Assembly: GCA_022559845.1 (NCBI GenBank)
Contig: CM040124.1
Coordinates: forward strand, 68,409,491 to 68,473,490
Reading direction: 5' to 3'
Source of the DNA: Amorphophallus konjac
Lineage: Eukaryota; Streptophyta; Magnoliopsida; Alismatales; Araceae
DNA length: 64,000 nt
Within the stretch, counting starts at the first letter, position 1; every line of letters begins with the position of its first letter. The translations under genes and the position numbers were made by a program. The notes below the pieces were generated by a model, which was not told the origin of the DNA, ran no database searches, and saw only the letters and a list, made by a program, of their open reading frames with translations. Below are positions 45,547 through 56,754 of this stretch, in pieces.

Positions 45547-46474
45547 ATTCACTTCTATTAGAGCTGAAAAATAGTTTAATTTATTCTGAACCTTTGATCA
45601 CGTTGGGTCAAGCAAATCCGCGTGATCCTAGAGGACGCCGGGTTCAAACCACCTTGTCTGGTACCTGTAAGTCTACAGTTGCCGCATTGCTAAATCCCTC
45701 GCTCCTTCTATGAGTCTAGTTCGATCGAGGGTATGATTTCTGTCAAACCCCATGATCGTGCCATTCGACCATGACCTCCTTAAAGTGTATGACATCCATT
45801 CTAAACGAACTCACACGACCCTGGCCAGGGATTTAACTGAGCGTCAATGTCATGACCCATTAATTGTCTGATATATACGCGACAGTGAGTGATCCCCTCT
45901 TGACCATTGATGATCTTCACACGTATCCTGAAATGGTTAATGACTTGGCAATCCATGACTTGTGGTTAAAGTCACTTATCCAACTCATTAAACCATTCCA
46001 GTCCTCGAGTAAAATCCAATCAGTGTCTCAGGTCAAAGGACCGACGATGCTACTGAGACAATTGGATCTTCAGTTGACATTAGGTATAATCAACCATCTG
46101 AAGATCCAATAACAGATTAGTTCAGTGTACATCCTCCGAGAACGTACACCTACACACATGTATCGGTGCCCCGCACCAGTGACCATGAGACTGCTCACCC
46201 ATACATCATGCGTACTGGTTTAATAGGTAATCAAAGTCCTCGAGTGATTACCCTCCAACCAGAAATAGTTTAAGGTATGTGTCCATGTAAAGTCAGTCTC
46301 ATAATCGAGATCCCATCTCGAGTTGACTTTACAACCACATATCCTAGGGACATCGTAGAGTAATATACAATTACAAATTTATGCTCGAATACCACTTTAT
46401 TAATAATGAACAAGATCGTACAACTATCGGCCCTCCCCGACCCAAAATTGGCCTGTAGCATACCAATACTAACA
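45547..46474 (-). repeat. G 3' LTR, partial
   Basis: Starts TGTTAGTATTGGTATGC at 46474 on the minus strand. It matches 53203-54131 in order and stops where E begins. The remaining 0.7 kb must lie on the far side of E, outside the window. Confidence 0.9.
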
Positions 46475-46486
46475 ATCTCCCACTTG
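46475..46486 (-). promoter_or_regulatory. G polypurine tract
   Basis: The minus strand reads CAAGTGGGAGAT directly before the LTR start TGTTAG, three bases beyond the RNase H stop codon region. Confidence 0.85.
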
Positions 46487-46488
46487 AA

Positions 46489-47010
46489 CTACAGCCAATT
46501 ACCCTCAACTTTGAGGCCCATCTTATCCCGATGACGCTCAAACACAATCTGTGTCAAAGGCTTAGTCAGTGGATCTGCTATGTTATCTTCTGACGGTACA
46601 CGCTCTGCCGCCACATCTCCACGATCAACAATCTCCCGAATACGGTGGAAGCATGTCAGAATATGCTTCGACCTTTGGTGAGATCTTGGTTCCTTCACCT
46701 GGGCGATGGCTCCATTATTATCATAAAATAATGGGATGGGAGCTGATATCTCGAGAACTACGCCGAGTTCCAAGATGAACTTCTTCATCCAGACAGCTTC
46801 CTTAGTAGCTTTAGCCGCAGCAATATATTTTGCCTCCATCGTCGAATCTACAGTCGTATCTTGCTTGGAGTTTCTCCAACTGACTGTCCCTCATTCAACA
46901 TGAATACAAATCCAGATATGAATTTGTAGTCATCTGGATCTGACTAGAAACTAGAGTCTGTGTAAGCTCTAAGCTGTAGGTCCTCTCCTCCATAAAGCAG
47001 AAAAAGATCC
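46489..47010 (-). pseudogene. G RNase H
   Basis: The domain starts near LRAYTDSSF and contains MEAKYIAAAKATKEAVWMKK, the copia RNase H core, then YDNNGAIAQV and SKHI. It ends ADPLTKPL...GLKVEGNWL with the stop at 46489. An in-frame TAG follows TDSSF (a likely former glutamine) and another stop lies near 46860. It would degrade RNA in the RNA/DNA hybrid during reverse transcription. Confidence 0.9.
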
Positions 47011-48014
47011 TTAGTCCTTCGTAAGTACTTAAGGATGCCCTTTATTGTCTTCCAGTGCTCTTCGCCTAGATTTGCCTGATATCTACTAACAATGCTCAAA
47101 GCATTGGTAATATCAGGTCATGTACATAGTATTACATATATGATTGACCCTATGGCCGAAGCATAGGGTACCTTATTCATGTGTGACACCTCCTCAGATG
47201 TTTTAGGGCTCATCCCCTTAGATAGGCAAATTCCATGTCTCATAGGAATGAGACCTCTCTTAGAATTTTCTATCCTAAACCTTTTGAGGATAGTATCTAT
47301 GTACATGGATTGGAATAATCCTAGCATCCTTTTAGATCTATCTCTGTAGATCGTTATGGCCAGCACATAGGGTGCTTCTCCCAAATCCTTCATGGAGAAG
47401 GTCTTGGACAACCAAGACTTAGTTGATGTCAACATCTCTACATCATTCTCAATGAGTAATATGTCATCAACATAAAGGACCATAAAGGTCACAGAGCTCC
47501 CGCTGACCTTCTTGTAAGCACAGGGTTCATCTTCATTCCGAATGAAGTTGAAAGATTTGACAGCCTCATCAAATCTTAAGTTCCAACTCCAAGATGTTTG
47601 CTTCAATCTATAAATGGACCTCTGAAGTTTGCATACCTTATTAGGATGAAGCATGGAGGTGAATCTTTCAGGCTGTACCATGTACACCTCTTTTGACAGA
47701 TTTCTATTAAGAAAAGATGTCTTCACATCCATTTACCAAATCTCATAATCCAGGTATGCAGTAATGACAAGGAGGATTCTGATTGACTTAACCATAACCA
47801 CTGGCGAAAATGTCTCGTCATAGTCAATGCCTTATCTTTGACGATACCCTTTCGCCACCAATCTGGCCTTGTATGTGTCAATATGTCCATCTGCACCTAT
47901 CTTCCTTTTGAAAATCCACTTGCAGCCGATAGGGACTTTCCCTTCTGGTATATCAACCAAGTTTCAAACTTTGTTGGTGTACATGGACTGGATCTCTGAA
48001 TCCATTACCTCTTG
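47011..48014 (-). pseudogene. G reverse transcriptase
   Basis: The N-terminal part carries IPEGKVPIGCKWIFKRK and YDETFSPVV (47840-47950). It continues with MDVKTSFLN (47732), QPERF, and the catalytic box YVDDILLI near 47460. The open stretch 47118-47732 is 204 codons. Stops lie at about 47838 and 47733, and the part downstream of 47118 is shifted by another stop. The catalytic aspartates are present, so the domain was inactivated by stops rather than by active-site loss. Confidence 0.9.
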
Positions 48015-48569
48015 TCATTTCTCGGAGTCTGCACTACGGATTGCCTCCTGGTAGGATTGAGGATCCTCATCCTCATCGATGCATATCTTAGAGGACCTCT
48101 CTGAGACATGTCCAACATATCTCTCAGGTTCTCTTGGTAGTCTACCAGATCTCCGTAGTGTCTGTGTTTCACTTTGAGTAGGATCTACCGATACAGTCTC
48201 ATCTAATGAGATTGTGTCTACAGGTTGTGATTCTTGGACCTCGTCCAATTCTTTCTGGCATCCACTATTTTTCTGGAGTAGATATTCTCTTTCTAGAAAT
48301 ACAGCTCTCTTAGCCAGTAAGACCCTTTGCTCAGAGGGGTGATAGAAATAATATCCAAAGGTCTCCTTTGGATATCCCACAAACCTACACTTATCTGTTC
48401 TAGATTCAAGTTTATCACAATCGTTCCTCTTCACATGGGCAGGACACACCCAAATTTTAATGTGATTAAAATTTGGTTTCCTGTCCTTCCATATCTCATA
48501 TGATATAGAAGGAACAGATTTACTTGAGATCCTATTCAGTAAATAGGCTACAGTCTCTAAGGCATAGCC
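48015..48569 (-). pseudogene. G integrase C-terminal region and linker
   Basis: Contains KCRFVGYPKETFGYYFYHPS and FLEREYLL (48260-48400), the conserved copia segment after the integrase core, then a variable acidic linker with LRRSGRLPREPERY and the start of reverse transcriptase. The 144-codon open stretch is bounded by stops. Confidence 0.88.
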
Positions 48570-49016
48570 TCAGAGAGACAAAGGTAGTCCTGACATGGAC
48601 ATCATGGATCGGACCATGTCTAACAAGGTCATGTTTCTCCTCTCGGATATACTATTGTGATGTGGTGTATACGGTGGAATCCACTGAGAAACAATTCCAT
48701 TGTCCTTAAGATAAGAAGTGAATTCATGGCTAAGGTATTCTCCTCCTCGATCTGATCGAAGAGCCTTAATACTCTCGCTAATCTGTTTCTCTACTTCATT
48801 CTTGTATTCCTTAAACTTCTCAAAGGCTTGCGATTTATGTCTCATTAAATACACATAGCCATATCTCGAGAAGTCATCAATAAAAGAGATGAAATAGAGC
48901 TGACCCCCTTTTGCTTCTATGGACATGGGTCCACACACATCTGAGTGTATGAGCTCGAGAAGGTCAGCAGCCCTCTCACCATGTCCACTAAAGGGAGCCT
49001 TGATCATCTTCCCCAT
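48570..49016 (-). pseudogene. G integrase core
   Basis: An open frame of 148 codons with the catalytic triad: D in LLELIHSDVCGPM, D in ALRSDRGGEY and E in HHNSISERRN, with 35 residues between the last two. The preceding lines (about 49020-49090) hold the zinc-binding part, LWHCRLGH. It catalyses insertion of the cDNA. The frame is interrupted by a stop between 49016 and 49047. Confidence 0.92.
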
Positions 49017-49046
49017 GAGACACGACTCACAGGTATCAAATGGCTT

Positions 49047-49979
49047 CTATTCGAATGAATTCAAATACCCATTTGAGTGTAGGTGAGAGACTCTCTTTTC
49101 ACCTACATGACCAAGCCTACAATGCCAGAGATATGCAGAATTCACTTCATTAGTATTGAAAACCTGCATAACATTAGAGTATGTATCTAATACATAAAGA
49201 CCATTGACTAATGAACCATTGGCTATCACCAAACCATTATTCATTATAGAGCACCCAGTGCTATTAAAAGCTAATGTATATCTAATGTTATACAAGCTAG
49301 AGATTGAAATAATATTCTTAATGATATTAGGAACATAATAACAGTCATTCAGCTCCAGAATGACCCCCGAAGGTAAACTGAGGCGTGCAGTCCCGATAGC
49401 TTTGGTAGTAACTAAAGCTCCATTGCCCATCCTCAGCTCAATCTCCTTTTTACCCAGCCGCCTTCTATTTGCCAGCACCTGCACAGAGTTACAGATATGA
49501 GATGCACATTCAGTATCTAATACCCATGATGTGGATTCCATATATGACAAATTAAGGTCTATGATAAAAATACCTTCATGTAGAATTACCTTGCAATTCC
49601 TTTTCCAATGCTTTGTTTCCCCGCATCGAAAACACTTGTCTTCTTTTTCATTCTTCTTGCCCTTTCCTTTGTCAACTTTGGCAATTTCCTTACCCTTAGC
49701 CTTCTTCTTTCCCTTCCCTTTGTCACCTTTGGTGGATATCTGGGTGGCCTTCCTTTTCTTATTGACCCGGCCAAAAATCATTACAGAATATGATTTATCT
49801 TTCTGTATTGTCCCTTCAGCACTTTTCAACATGTTGAGCAGCTTCGGGAGAATTGCTTCAATTCTATTCATGTTGAAGTTTATAATGAAAGGAGAAAAGG
49901 AATCGGGGCAATGACTGGAGAATAAGATCAATGCACAATTCAAGATCCAACTTGAACCCCAGTGCATTGAGCCTCTCAA
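49047..49979 (-). pseudogene. G gag end, protease and pre-integrase
   Basis: An open frame of about 310 codons. In order: end of gag with a lysine-rich stretch, the zinc knuckle CFRCGETKHWKRNC, the aspartic protease and the GAG-pre-integrase motif LWHCRLGHVGEK. The protease active site reads DTECASHIC where the family has D-T/S-G, so its glycine is replaced by glutamate. A frameshift near 49920 separates it from the gag start. Confidence 0.9.
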
Positions 49980-50394
49980 TCCACTGCATCATATTCAGTA
50001 CATGAGCTTGTATTGAAGCACCCTCTGACATCCGTGTCCTGAAAAGCTTCTTGGAGATATCATACCTCTCAATCTTGCCCTGCTCCCCGAAGAGCTGGCG
50101 TAGGTTAAGAAGTATGCTTCTACAATCAGTCTTTTCAAATTATTTCTGCGGCTCAGGAGCCATAGAGGCCAGCATGTAACATTGGGCAAGGGAAGAGTCT
50201 TCTGACCATTTGGCATAAGTCATTAAATCACCCTCGTCGGCATCAGGAGCTGGCTCAGAATGAACCGTGTCTAACACGTAAGCTATTTTTTCGGCGGTGA
50301 GGACTATGCGTAAATTACGCAGCCAATCCGAGAAGTTGGGTTCGGTCAGCCTGTTGGCATCCAAGATGCCACAGAGGGGGTTGGACGACGACAT
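49870..50394 (-). pseudogene. G gag N-terminal part
   Basis: The start codon at 50394 begins MSSSNPLCGILDANRLTEPN, followed by FSDWLRNLRIVLTAEKIAYV, a typical copia gag start. An in-frame TAA/TAG after EPQK at about 50140 is followed in the same frame by more gag (ERYDISKKLFRTRMSEGAS, QWIERLNALGFKLD) to about 49890. It forms the particle shell. Confidence 0.88.
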
Positions 50395-50576
50395 TATAAT
50401 CTAGAATAAGAAATAAAAGACAACTTAGCATATGTTCAAATTCTAACTTAGATGTGGTTTTCTATCTTAGTTTGTCCCATTATTTTTCGATCAAACTATA
50501 TAACCCTCAGTATATAGAACGGGAGATCAACGAGATCAACCTAGTGGGTCGGAATCCCAATGAGACTGAGGTAAGA

Positions 50577-50873
50577 CCTTGTGGAAAGCACAACAAGCCA
50601 TATCCCATCTCAAGGGCAGTCAGCAGGTACTTGCATGTAATGCAATATCCGATTTCGGCCCCCGAGAAGTCATCCCCTTGTGGAAAGCACAACAAAGGAT
50701 ACTTTCGGTTAGATCTAACTACCATTACCACAAAGCAATAAGTTCATGACCTGACCCTTGTGGAAAGCACAATAAGGTCAAGTTCAATTCCTCACCCCAT
50801 TGAGGCCTAGCCTTGGAGTTGCATCCTGCCCCCAAACTCATGGACCTTGTGGAAAGCACAACAAATCCATGAG
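50577..50873. repeat. Four hairpin repeats in the G leader
   Basis: The motif CCTTGTGGAAAGCACAACAA occurs at 50577, 50676, 50756 (one mismatch) and 50845. Within it TTGTG and CACAA pair around GAAAG. Flanking stems differ between copies: CTCATGGA/TCCATGAG (50837-50844 with 50866-50873, perfect), TGACC/GGTCA (50747-50751 with 50776-50780) and AAGTCATCC/GGATACTT (50667-50675 with 50697-50704, one bulge). The first copy has only a distant TGAGA/TCTCA. They lie 180-480 nt upstream of the gag start codon. Confidence 0.9.
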
Positions 50874-52148
50874 ATGAAGACATTCATTCACCCATAATGA
50901 TAGAGGGCCACGACGACTCCTAGAGCCACGCTTACTAGATCTAAAATTAAATTGCGAGGGAATTTTTTTTTATCTTGATCTCACCCTAGGTGGTAATATA
51001 AATATATCTAATATATTTATCGTACCTAGTAGTTTGCTCAAAGTAAATGCATCCAATGCACAAATTAAACCGCAAGTGATAATGGACACTAGTCCTAATG
51101 CTACTAAGACATCCGGCTCGCTTCCGAAGTAGCTGGATCGTCCTCGTCGGGTGTGCTCCATGCTTTCATACTCCAACATCGCATGAATTACAAATTTACA
51201 CGGCACGCAGGCAGGCACAATTTAAATTACATGTCAATAAAATTCCAGAAGCCCTCAGGGCAAGTACAACTGTGAAGGGAGATAGAAGTACATAAGAATT
51301 TCAACAGAGAGAGAAAGGAGGCTCGCAAACCCCAAATAATTACATTAACTATGTCCATGATCACTTGTCAACCCACACATTCCAGATCAATCAAAGGTTA
51401 TTTTTGAAAATAATCTTTATATTTGGATTGAAAAGTGGGATGTGCAAACAAAAACAGGCTGGTTTTATTTAATTTTAAAAATCTAAGTTGGATTAACTAA
51501 AATTAAAAGATATAAGCAAGCCAAATCAAGGTAACATTAAGCAAAGCATACATAGAACCATCATTTATTGCAGGGACATACATATTTGAATCTGATTCAA
51601 ATAATACAGATAATTGAGATAATTATTTAAAATTTAAATTTAAATTTAATTATATAATAATTAAATTTAAAAAAATTTAAATAAGCTAATTATTTAAATT
51701 TAAATTCAAATTAATTATCTAATAATTTCATTTGAAAGTAAATTTAATTAATATAATTAACCTCAATTATTATTTTTCTAAAATTCAAAATTTGAATTTA
51801 ATAATTATCTAATAATTAAAAATTCAAAATTTTGAATTTTCAATAATTATCTTCAATGAAATTCAAAAATTGAATTTAACAATTATCTAATAAATAAAAA
51901 TTTAAAATATTGAATTTCTCATGACCATCTTCAATTATTACACTATTATCTCAAATAAAGTGATAATTATCTTAACTCATTAAATTCAAAAGTTAAATAT
52001 CATTTAAGATTTAAAATTTTCTATTGAGAAAAGATAATTAACATTTGAGATAAAAAAATTAATTTAATGTGCCCATATATATATTTATATATATTAAAGG
52101 CCCAATAAATTAAAAGAAGAAAAAAAATTAAAAAAAATAAAAAAATAT

Positions 52149-52248
52149 CGCGGTCAAACCGCGTTGGGGGGCGCCCGCCAGCGACGCCCGCCACGCGGTG
52201 CGCCCGCGTGTGGGCGCAAACCAGGGCGCCCTGTGCGCCCGCGGGCTG
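52149..52248. repeat. GC-rich island with dyads in the G leader
   Basis: One hundred bases of mostly G and C stand in a very AT-rich leader. They include CGCGGTCAAACCGCG (52149-52163, perfect 6-bp arms) and cagggcgccctg, followed by gcgcccgcgggc. The base composition is unlike either neighbour. Confidence 0.8.
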
Positions 52249-52277
52249 CCCCCCCCCCCCCCCCCCCTTTTTTTTTT
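52249..52277. repeat. C19-T10 homopolymer run
   Basis: Nineteen C followed by ten T. The length in the assembly may be unreliable. Confidence 0.9.
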
Positions 52278-52456
52278 AAACAAGCTTCACCTTTTTTTTT
52301 TATCTAAGGATAATAGAAGATGCCCAACATCCCCTTCCCATAGATAGTCACGAACAAAGATGTCCAGCACCCCGTTCCAATTTTAATAATTGAAGATCAT
52401 GAAGATTACCCCTAAACATGGTCTTATGCGGAGAAATTGCATCGATCAGAGCGCAA

Positions 52457-52472
52457 CCTGGCTATAATACCA
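52457..52472 (-). promoter_or_regulatory. G primer-binding site
   Basis: The minus strand reads TGGTATTATAGCCAGG, the initiator-Met PBS TGGTATCAGAGCC with two substitutions. Confidence 0.8.
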
Positions 52473-52473
52473 C

Positions 52474-54131
52474 TTTAAGGATTCGGTCAGCCCTGTTCGA
52501 GCAACACAGCGGATAATAAAATTTTGTAATCCGAACCCGGGCTTTGTGGAATCCTAGAACCGTGCTCTAATCAATGCAATAATTACTTCCAACCCCTAAC
52601 TGCGGGTTGTAAATTTTTACTTTACGCGGAACGACGTTGTCCGTAACGCCCGATGCCGATTTTCGTGAACACAGAGCTGCACAGATGTACGGCCTCTAGA
52701 GCTGATCCACACGGATCCTCGCGCGGTGACGGTATCCTCCCGTCCTTCCTCCGCGCACACAAGCTGCGGATCCTCCAAACACTATTCTTCTTCCCTAAGC
52801 TTTCCCCCTTAAGAGAGAGAGAGAGAGCCACTAGGGAGAGAGAGAAAGCAAGAGGGAGGGGAGAGGAGGAGAGAAGCTTTTCTTCTTTCCATATAATGCT
52901 TGGTTCGAGAAAAGAAGAAGAAAGCTTCCTACGTAGGATGCATATATATAATGGTTGGGCTCTTTCTAAAAGAGCCCCTAAGAACCAATATTGCATATGT
53001 ATCCTTTCATATTATTGTACATATATATTATGCCCTTCTTATATTCCTTTCTAAAAAGAATTGAAAGCTTTTAATATATACCTCTGTACAATAATATCCC
53101 GTCACCCGAGAACCCATTGTGTGTGATCCTCTAGGCCCATAGTCACTCTAGTTTAAGGTCCATTAACTTCTAATTCTCAATTAGAAGTAAATTAAACTCA
53201 TTATTCACTTCTACTAGAGCCGAATAATAGTTTAATTTATTCCGAACCTTTGATCACGTTGGGTCAAGTAAATCCGCGTGATCCTAGAGGACGTCAGGTT
53301 CAAACCACCCTGTCTGGTACCTGTAAGTCTACAATTGCCGCATTGCTATAATCACTCGCTCCTTCTATGAGTCTGGTTCGATCGAGGGTATGGTTTCTGT
53401 CAAACCCCATGAACGTGCCATTCGACCCTGACCTCCTTAAAGTGTATGACGTCCGTTCTAAATGAACTCACACGACCCTGGCCAGGGATTTAACGGAGCA
53501 TCAATGTCATGACCCATTAACTGTTTGATATCTACCCGACAGTGAGCGATTCCCTCTTGACCATTGATGATCTTCACACGTATCCTGAAATAGTTAATGA
53601 CTTGGCAATCCATGACTTGTGGTTAAAGTCACTTATCCAACTCATTAAACTATTCTAGTCCTCGAGTAAGATCCAATCAATGTCTCAGGTCAAAGGACCA
53701 ACGATGTTACTGAGACAATTAGATCTTCAGTTGACATTAGGTATAATCAACCATCTGAAGATCCAATAGCGGATCAGTTCAATGTACATCCTCCGAGAAC
53801 GTACACCTACACACATGTATCAGTGCCCCGCACCAGTGACCATGAGACTGCTCACCCATACATCATGCGTACTGGTTTAATAGGTAACCAAAGTCGCCGA
53901 GTGATTACCCTCCAACCATGAACAGTTTAAGGTACGTGTCCATGTAAAGTCAGTCTCATGATCGAGATCCCATCTCGAGTTGACTTTACAACCACATATC
54001 CTAGGGACATCGTAGAGTAATATGCAATTGCAAATTTACGCTCGAATACCACTTTATTAATAATGAACAAGATCGTACAATTATCGGCCCTACCCGACCT
54101 GAAATTGGCCTGTAGCACACCAATACTAATA
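52474..54131 (-). repeat. G 5' LTR
   Basis: About 1658 bp. The minus strand starts TATTAGTATTGGTGTGC at 54131, where the 3' LTR has TGTTAG, so the first G has mutated. The exact 3' end near 52474 is uncertain because no CA end is clear. A TATA box (TATATATATG, 52942-52950) is followed by a CT-rich leader (complement of 52812-52875). Confidence 0.88.
52942..52950 (-). promoter_or_regulatory. G 5' LTR TATA box
   Basis: The minus strand reads ATTATATATATGCATCC, followed downstream by about 65 bases of CT-rich sequence (GAGAGA complement at 52812-52875). Confidence 0.5.
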
Positions 54132-56126
54132 GCCTTGACCTCGGCCACCTTCGTCGCTGCCTCCGTCTTCTCCCGTTCAACCGTCAAGAGGCACCCGCGA
54201 AGGTCCTCTCATTCAGCCTCCCATTGCCTCGATCTCACCTCGTGAGCCTGGCGTTCATCGTCAAGAAGCCCGCTCTTGAGGTCGTCCATATAACGAGCTT
54301 GGGACAGTTGATCGGTTAAGGAGCGCGCCCTCTGTTGGTCCATTCGGGATTGAGTGCGGAGTGCCTCAATCTCTAGGCGAAGGGTCTCATGCTCTAAGGT
54401 GAGTCGGCTACACTTTTGATCTAGCTCGATGCGTGCCTTTGACTATGCTGCTTCGGCCCTCTCCGCCCGACCAATCTGGTCCACAGCCTCGGCCGCCAAT
54501 TGAGCCAAGAAGAGGGCCCCCTCCGTGATTTTCTCGATCAATGTCCGAGACGAGCAGCGCTGAAGATCGATCTGGCCAAAAGGAGTCGCCAAAGCCCGCC
54601 AACATTCATAGATGGACCTCCGAAGATGGAACTGTCGCCCTTGGGGTGCGAGACAACCTTCTTCGGGTGGAGGCACCACTGGAGCTCACTCAGAGCTCCC
54701 GAACTAGTGGCGGCGGTACCCAGTTGGGTCGGAATGGCCGGACTGGACCCCTCACTAGGTGGAGAAGGTACCGAGCTAGGGTCAGCGACAGATGCCGCGG
54801 TTGAGGGTTGTTCCCCCATAGAGTCTGTGGCGGGACCCCTTGGAGAGACTAGAATGGCGGGGGAGCCTGACGTTGGTGCCCCAGAGGAAGGAGCTGGCAG
54901 CACCAGAGGGCGAGTGAGGATGTTCGAGGGCACCCTCATTGCCGGGAGTGCCTTTGGCGGCCATCGCCTTCTCTATTCGGCGGCCATCATCTTTAAAGAA
55001 GTCAGCATGAACTCGTGCCAAGGGTCCTTTTGTTTGGATCCCCTTCGCTCCTCCTCCTCCCTGGTGAGGGCCCTTTTGCCTTTATCACGGGCGGCCAACG
55101 AGCCCCCTGCCTTTCCCACCTGGGGGAGAACCTCCTGTATGCCGGCGGCAACCGCCTCTGGCATCTCCGCCACTTCCGGCTTGGCCTTGGTCGGGTGGAT
55201 TGATTGGCTTCCTTCATCGCCTCGAGGGGCGTTTGCAGCCAGTATAGTCAGAATAAAGCGAATGACTACCTGGCGAATTAAAGTAAAAACTGTCCACTGA
55301 ATCCTTACCGTCAGAGAGCAGGGGAGCGCGGGCGTAATGTTGGAGGTTCGACTCAGAGAGAAGCTCGACGGTTGATTGTTTGTTGTTCTAAAGGATTTTA
55401 AGGTCATCCCCGAGCTCTCGGGAGATGGAAGAAGGCCTTGGAGCGAGCACATGTTGGAAGTTTGGGTAAATCGGGAATGCCAATAGGTACCCTTGGAGGG
55501 ATTTACCCAGAAATATTGGGTCCTCCACCCTTGATGTGAAGAATCCCGAGGGGAGAGAGTAACACAACTCTTACCCCTTCGGGCTTGAAGGAAAAAGAAT
55601 ATCTTTATGCGCTCTTTTAGCTCATAAAAGGCAGTGAATAGATCGAGGGATGGAGATATCTTGCACTTCTGACATAGGACAATGAACGAAAAGATGAAGG
55701 CGAAAGAATTGAAAACAGCTGAATGAGAGCCAACTTGAAATAGTTCAACAAATCCATAACGAAAAGATGGAGGGAGAGATGGAAGCCGCACTTCCAAGCC
55801 AGAACGTAACTACGGAAGGAGTCTAGGCGAGTGCTAAGGCTTGACTTGTGGGGTTTGGGAAGGGAGAAAGTGTACTTCCAGGGCAGCCAATACTGGTTTT
55901 CAAGCTCTGTGACCTCCTCCGCAGTAAGTTCACTGCGCAAATGGTGGCAAGACGCTAGAGCAGTGCTCTCAGCCCACTTTTTGGCCTCGCTGCCGCGAGT
56001 GTTCCCCCCTTGCTCCACCATGGAGGAAGATGGAGACAACCGGCTGGACGAACTGGAGGAGTAGGCCGGCGAATGAAGCAAATGAACTGCCTCCATGGTG
56101 GTTGCCCCAAGCTCCGCAAAGGTCAT
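54132..56126 (-). pseudogene. H: broken Transposase_28 ('gypsy type transposon')-like gene
   Basis: The minus-strand start at 56126 opens a frame whose LDSFRSYVLAWKCGFHLSLH and MDLLNYFKLALIQL resemble the N-terminal domain of plant Transposase_28 proteins. A frameshift near 55715 moves the continuation (FIFSFIVLCQKCKISPSLDL, SSHQGWRTQYFWVNP) to another frame. A low-complexity linker follows (54540-55200), then a heptad-rich coiled coil (54140-54455: LEHETLRLEIEALRTQ, LTVEREKTEAATKVAEVKA). Stops include TAG 54445-54443 and TGA 54211-54209. G interrupts it at 54131, so the C-terminus is out of view. The function of these proteins is not known. The assignment rests on remembered family features and needs a profile search. 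Confidence 0.6.
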
Positions 56127-56749
56127 AGCGATATCTTGTTCCCTTCAGCATTTCTCCTGGGACATGGGATGATCGACCAGACAACGGGCACTAGAGCTCG
56201 AAATCACGAGAGAAGGAAGCCCAACGATGAAGGTACAAGAGGGGCATGTGCGCCCTAGGGGGCAGTATTTGAAGCCCTTAGGTGATAGAGGAAGAGCTGT
56301 CGCATCCGCTTGAGGCACCTTGGAAGGCTAAAGGCCCCGTATCGACGGCTCGAACAAACGCAGAGGATGCCATCATTACGCCTAATTTCCCACGTGTAGG
56401 ACAACCATATTTATGGACCCAAACGGTCATGCTAGAGAAAGGTCGCGATTGTCGATCCCCACCCTTGCCGAAAAACTCAACACGGTCCCTACTCATCCAG
56501 CCAACGCTTGGCTTGGGAGTAGGGGGCAAGTGGAGAGGGGGAAATTCGTGACCCATTGTTTAATGGCCCGAAAGCCTATAAAGACCCACTCAGCCTAGTA
56601 AGTGATAGCCCAACTCCACATTGAAGGCCCATTTACTACAAGACCGAAGGTCAAAGGCTCAAAAGAGAGCCATTTAGTCTCAGCACGGACGCCTATGCGA
56701 AGGACTCCCCCATGCTCGAGAGGAATTCTGACGCACTATTGACTCGAGC
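56127..56749. other. No gene seen; upstream of H
   Basis: GC-moderate sequence upstream of H. Open frames on both strands are short and motif-free. It is presumably the 5' flank or leader of H; S is inserted at its far end. Confidence 0.5.
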
Positions 56750-56754
56750 CAGTA
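56750..56754. repeat. Target-site duplication of solo LTR S, left copy (CAGTA)
   Basis: CAGTA precedes TGTAATATCCTGG at 56755 and recurs at 60052-60056 after GGGTCGTTACA. Confidence 0.94.

Larger units (their letters stand above)
50395..52456 (-). other. G leader (PBS to gag)
   Basis: About 2 kb of non-coding leader. Next to gag are four hairpin repeats (50577-50873). Then come an ordinary stretch, a very AT-rich tract (51420-52135) full of AAATTTAAATTT-type runs, a GC-rich island (52149-52248) and a C19T10 run. The length is unusual but not unknown for copia. No coding signal was seen. Confidence 0.8.
45547..54131 (-). mobile_element. Element G: Ty1/copia retrotransposon, partial 3' LTR
   Basis: In the minus direction: 5' LTR (54131 to about 52474), PBS (52472-52457), leader of about 2 kb, gag from 50394, protease, integrase, reverse transcriptase, RNase H (ending 46489), polypurine tract, 3' LTR from 46474. 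The integrase-before-reverse-transcriptase order makes it copia. The 3' LTR is cut at 45547 by E. Every coding block has stops or frameshifts. It is inserted in the pseudogene at 54132-56126. Confidence 0.94.

Noticed and set aside
54500..55300. Plus-strand frame of 266 codons
   Set aside because: Shadow of the minus-strand Transposase_28-like gene, whose coiled coil and domain motifs lie on the other strand.
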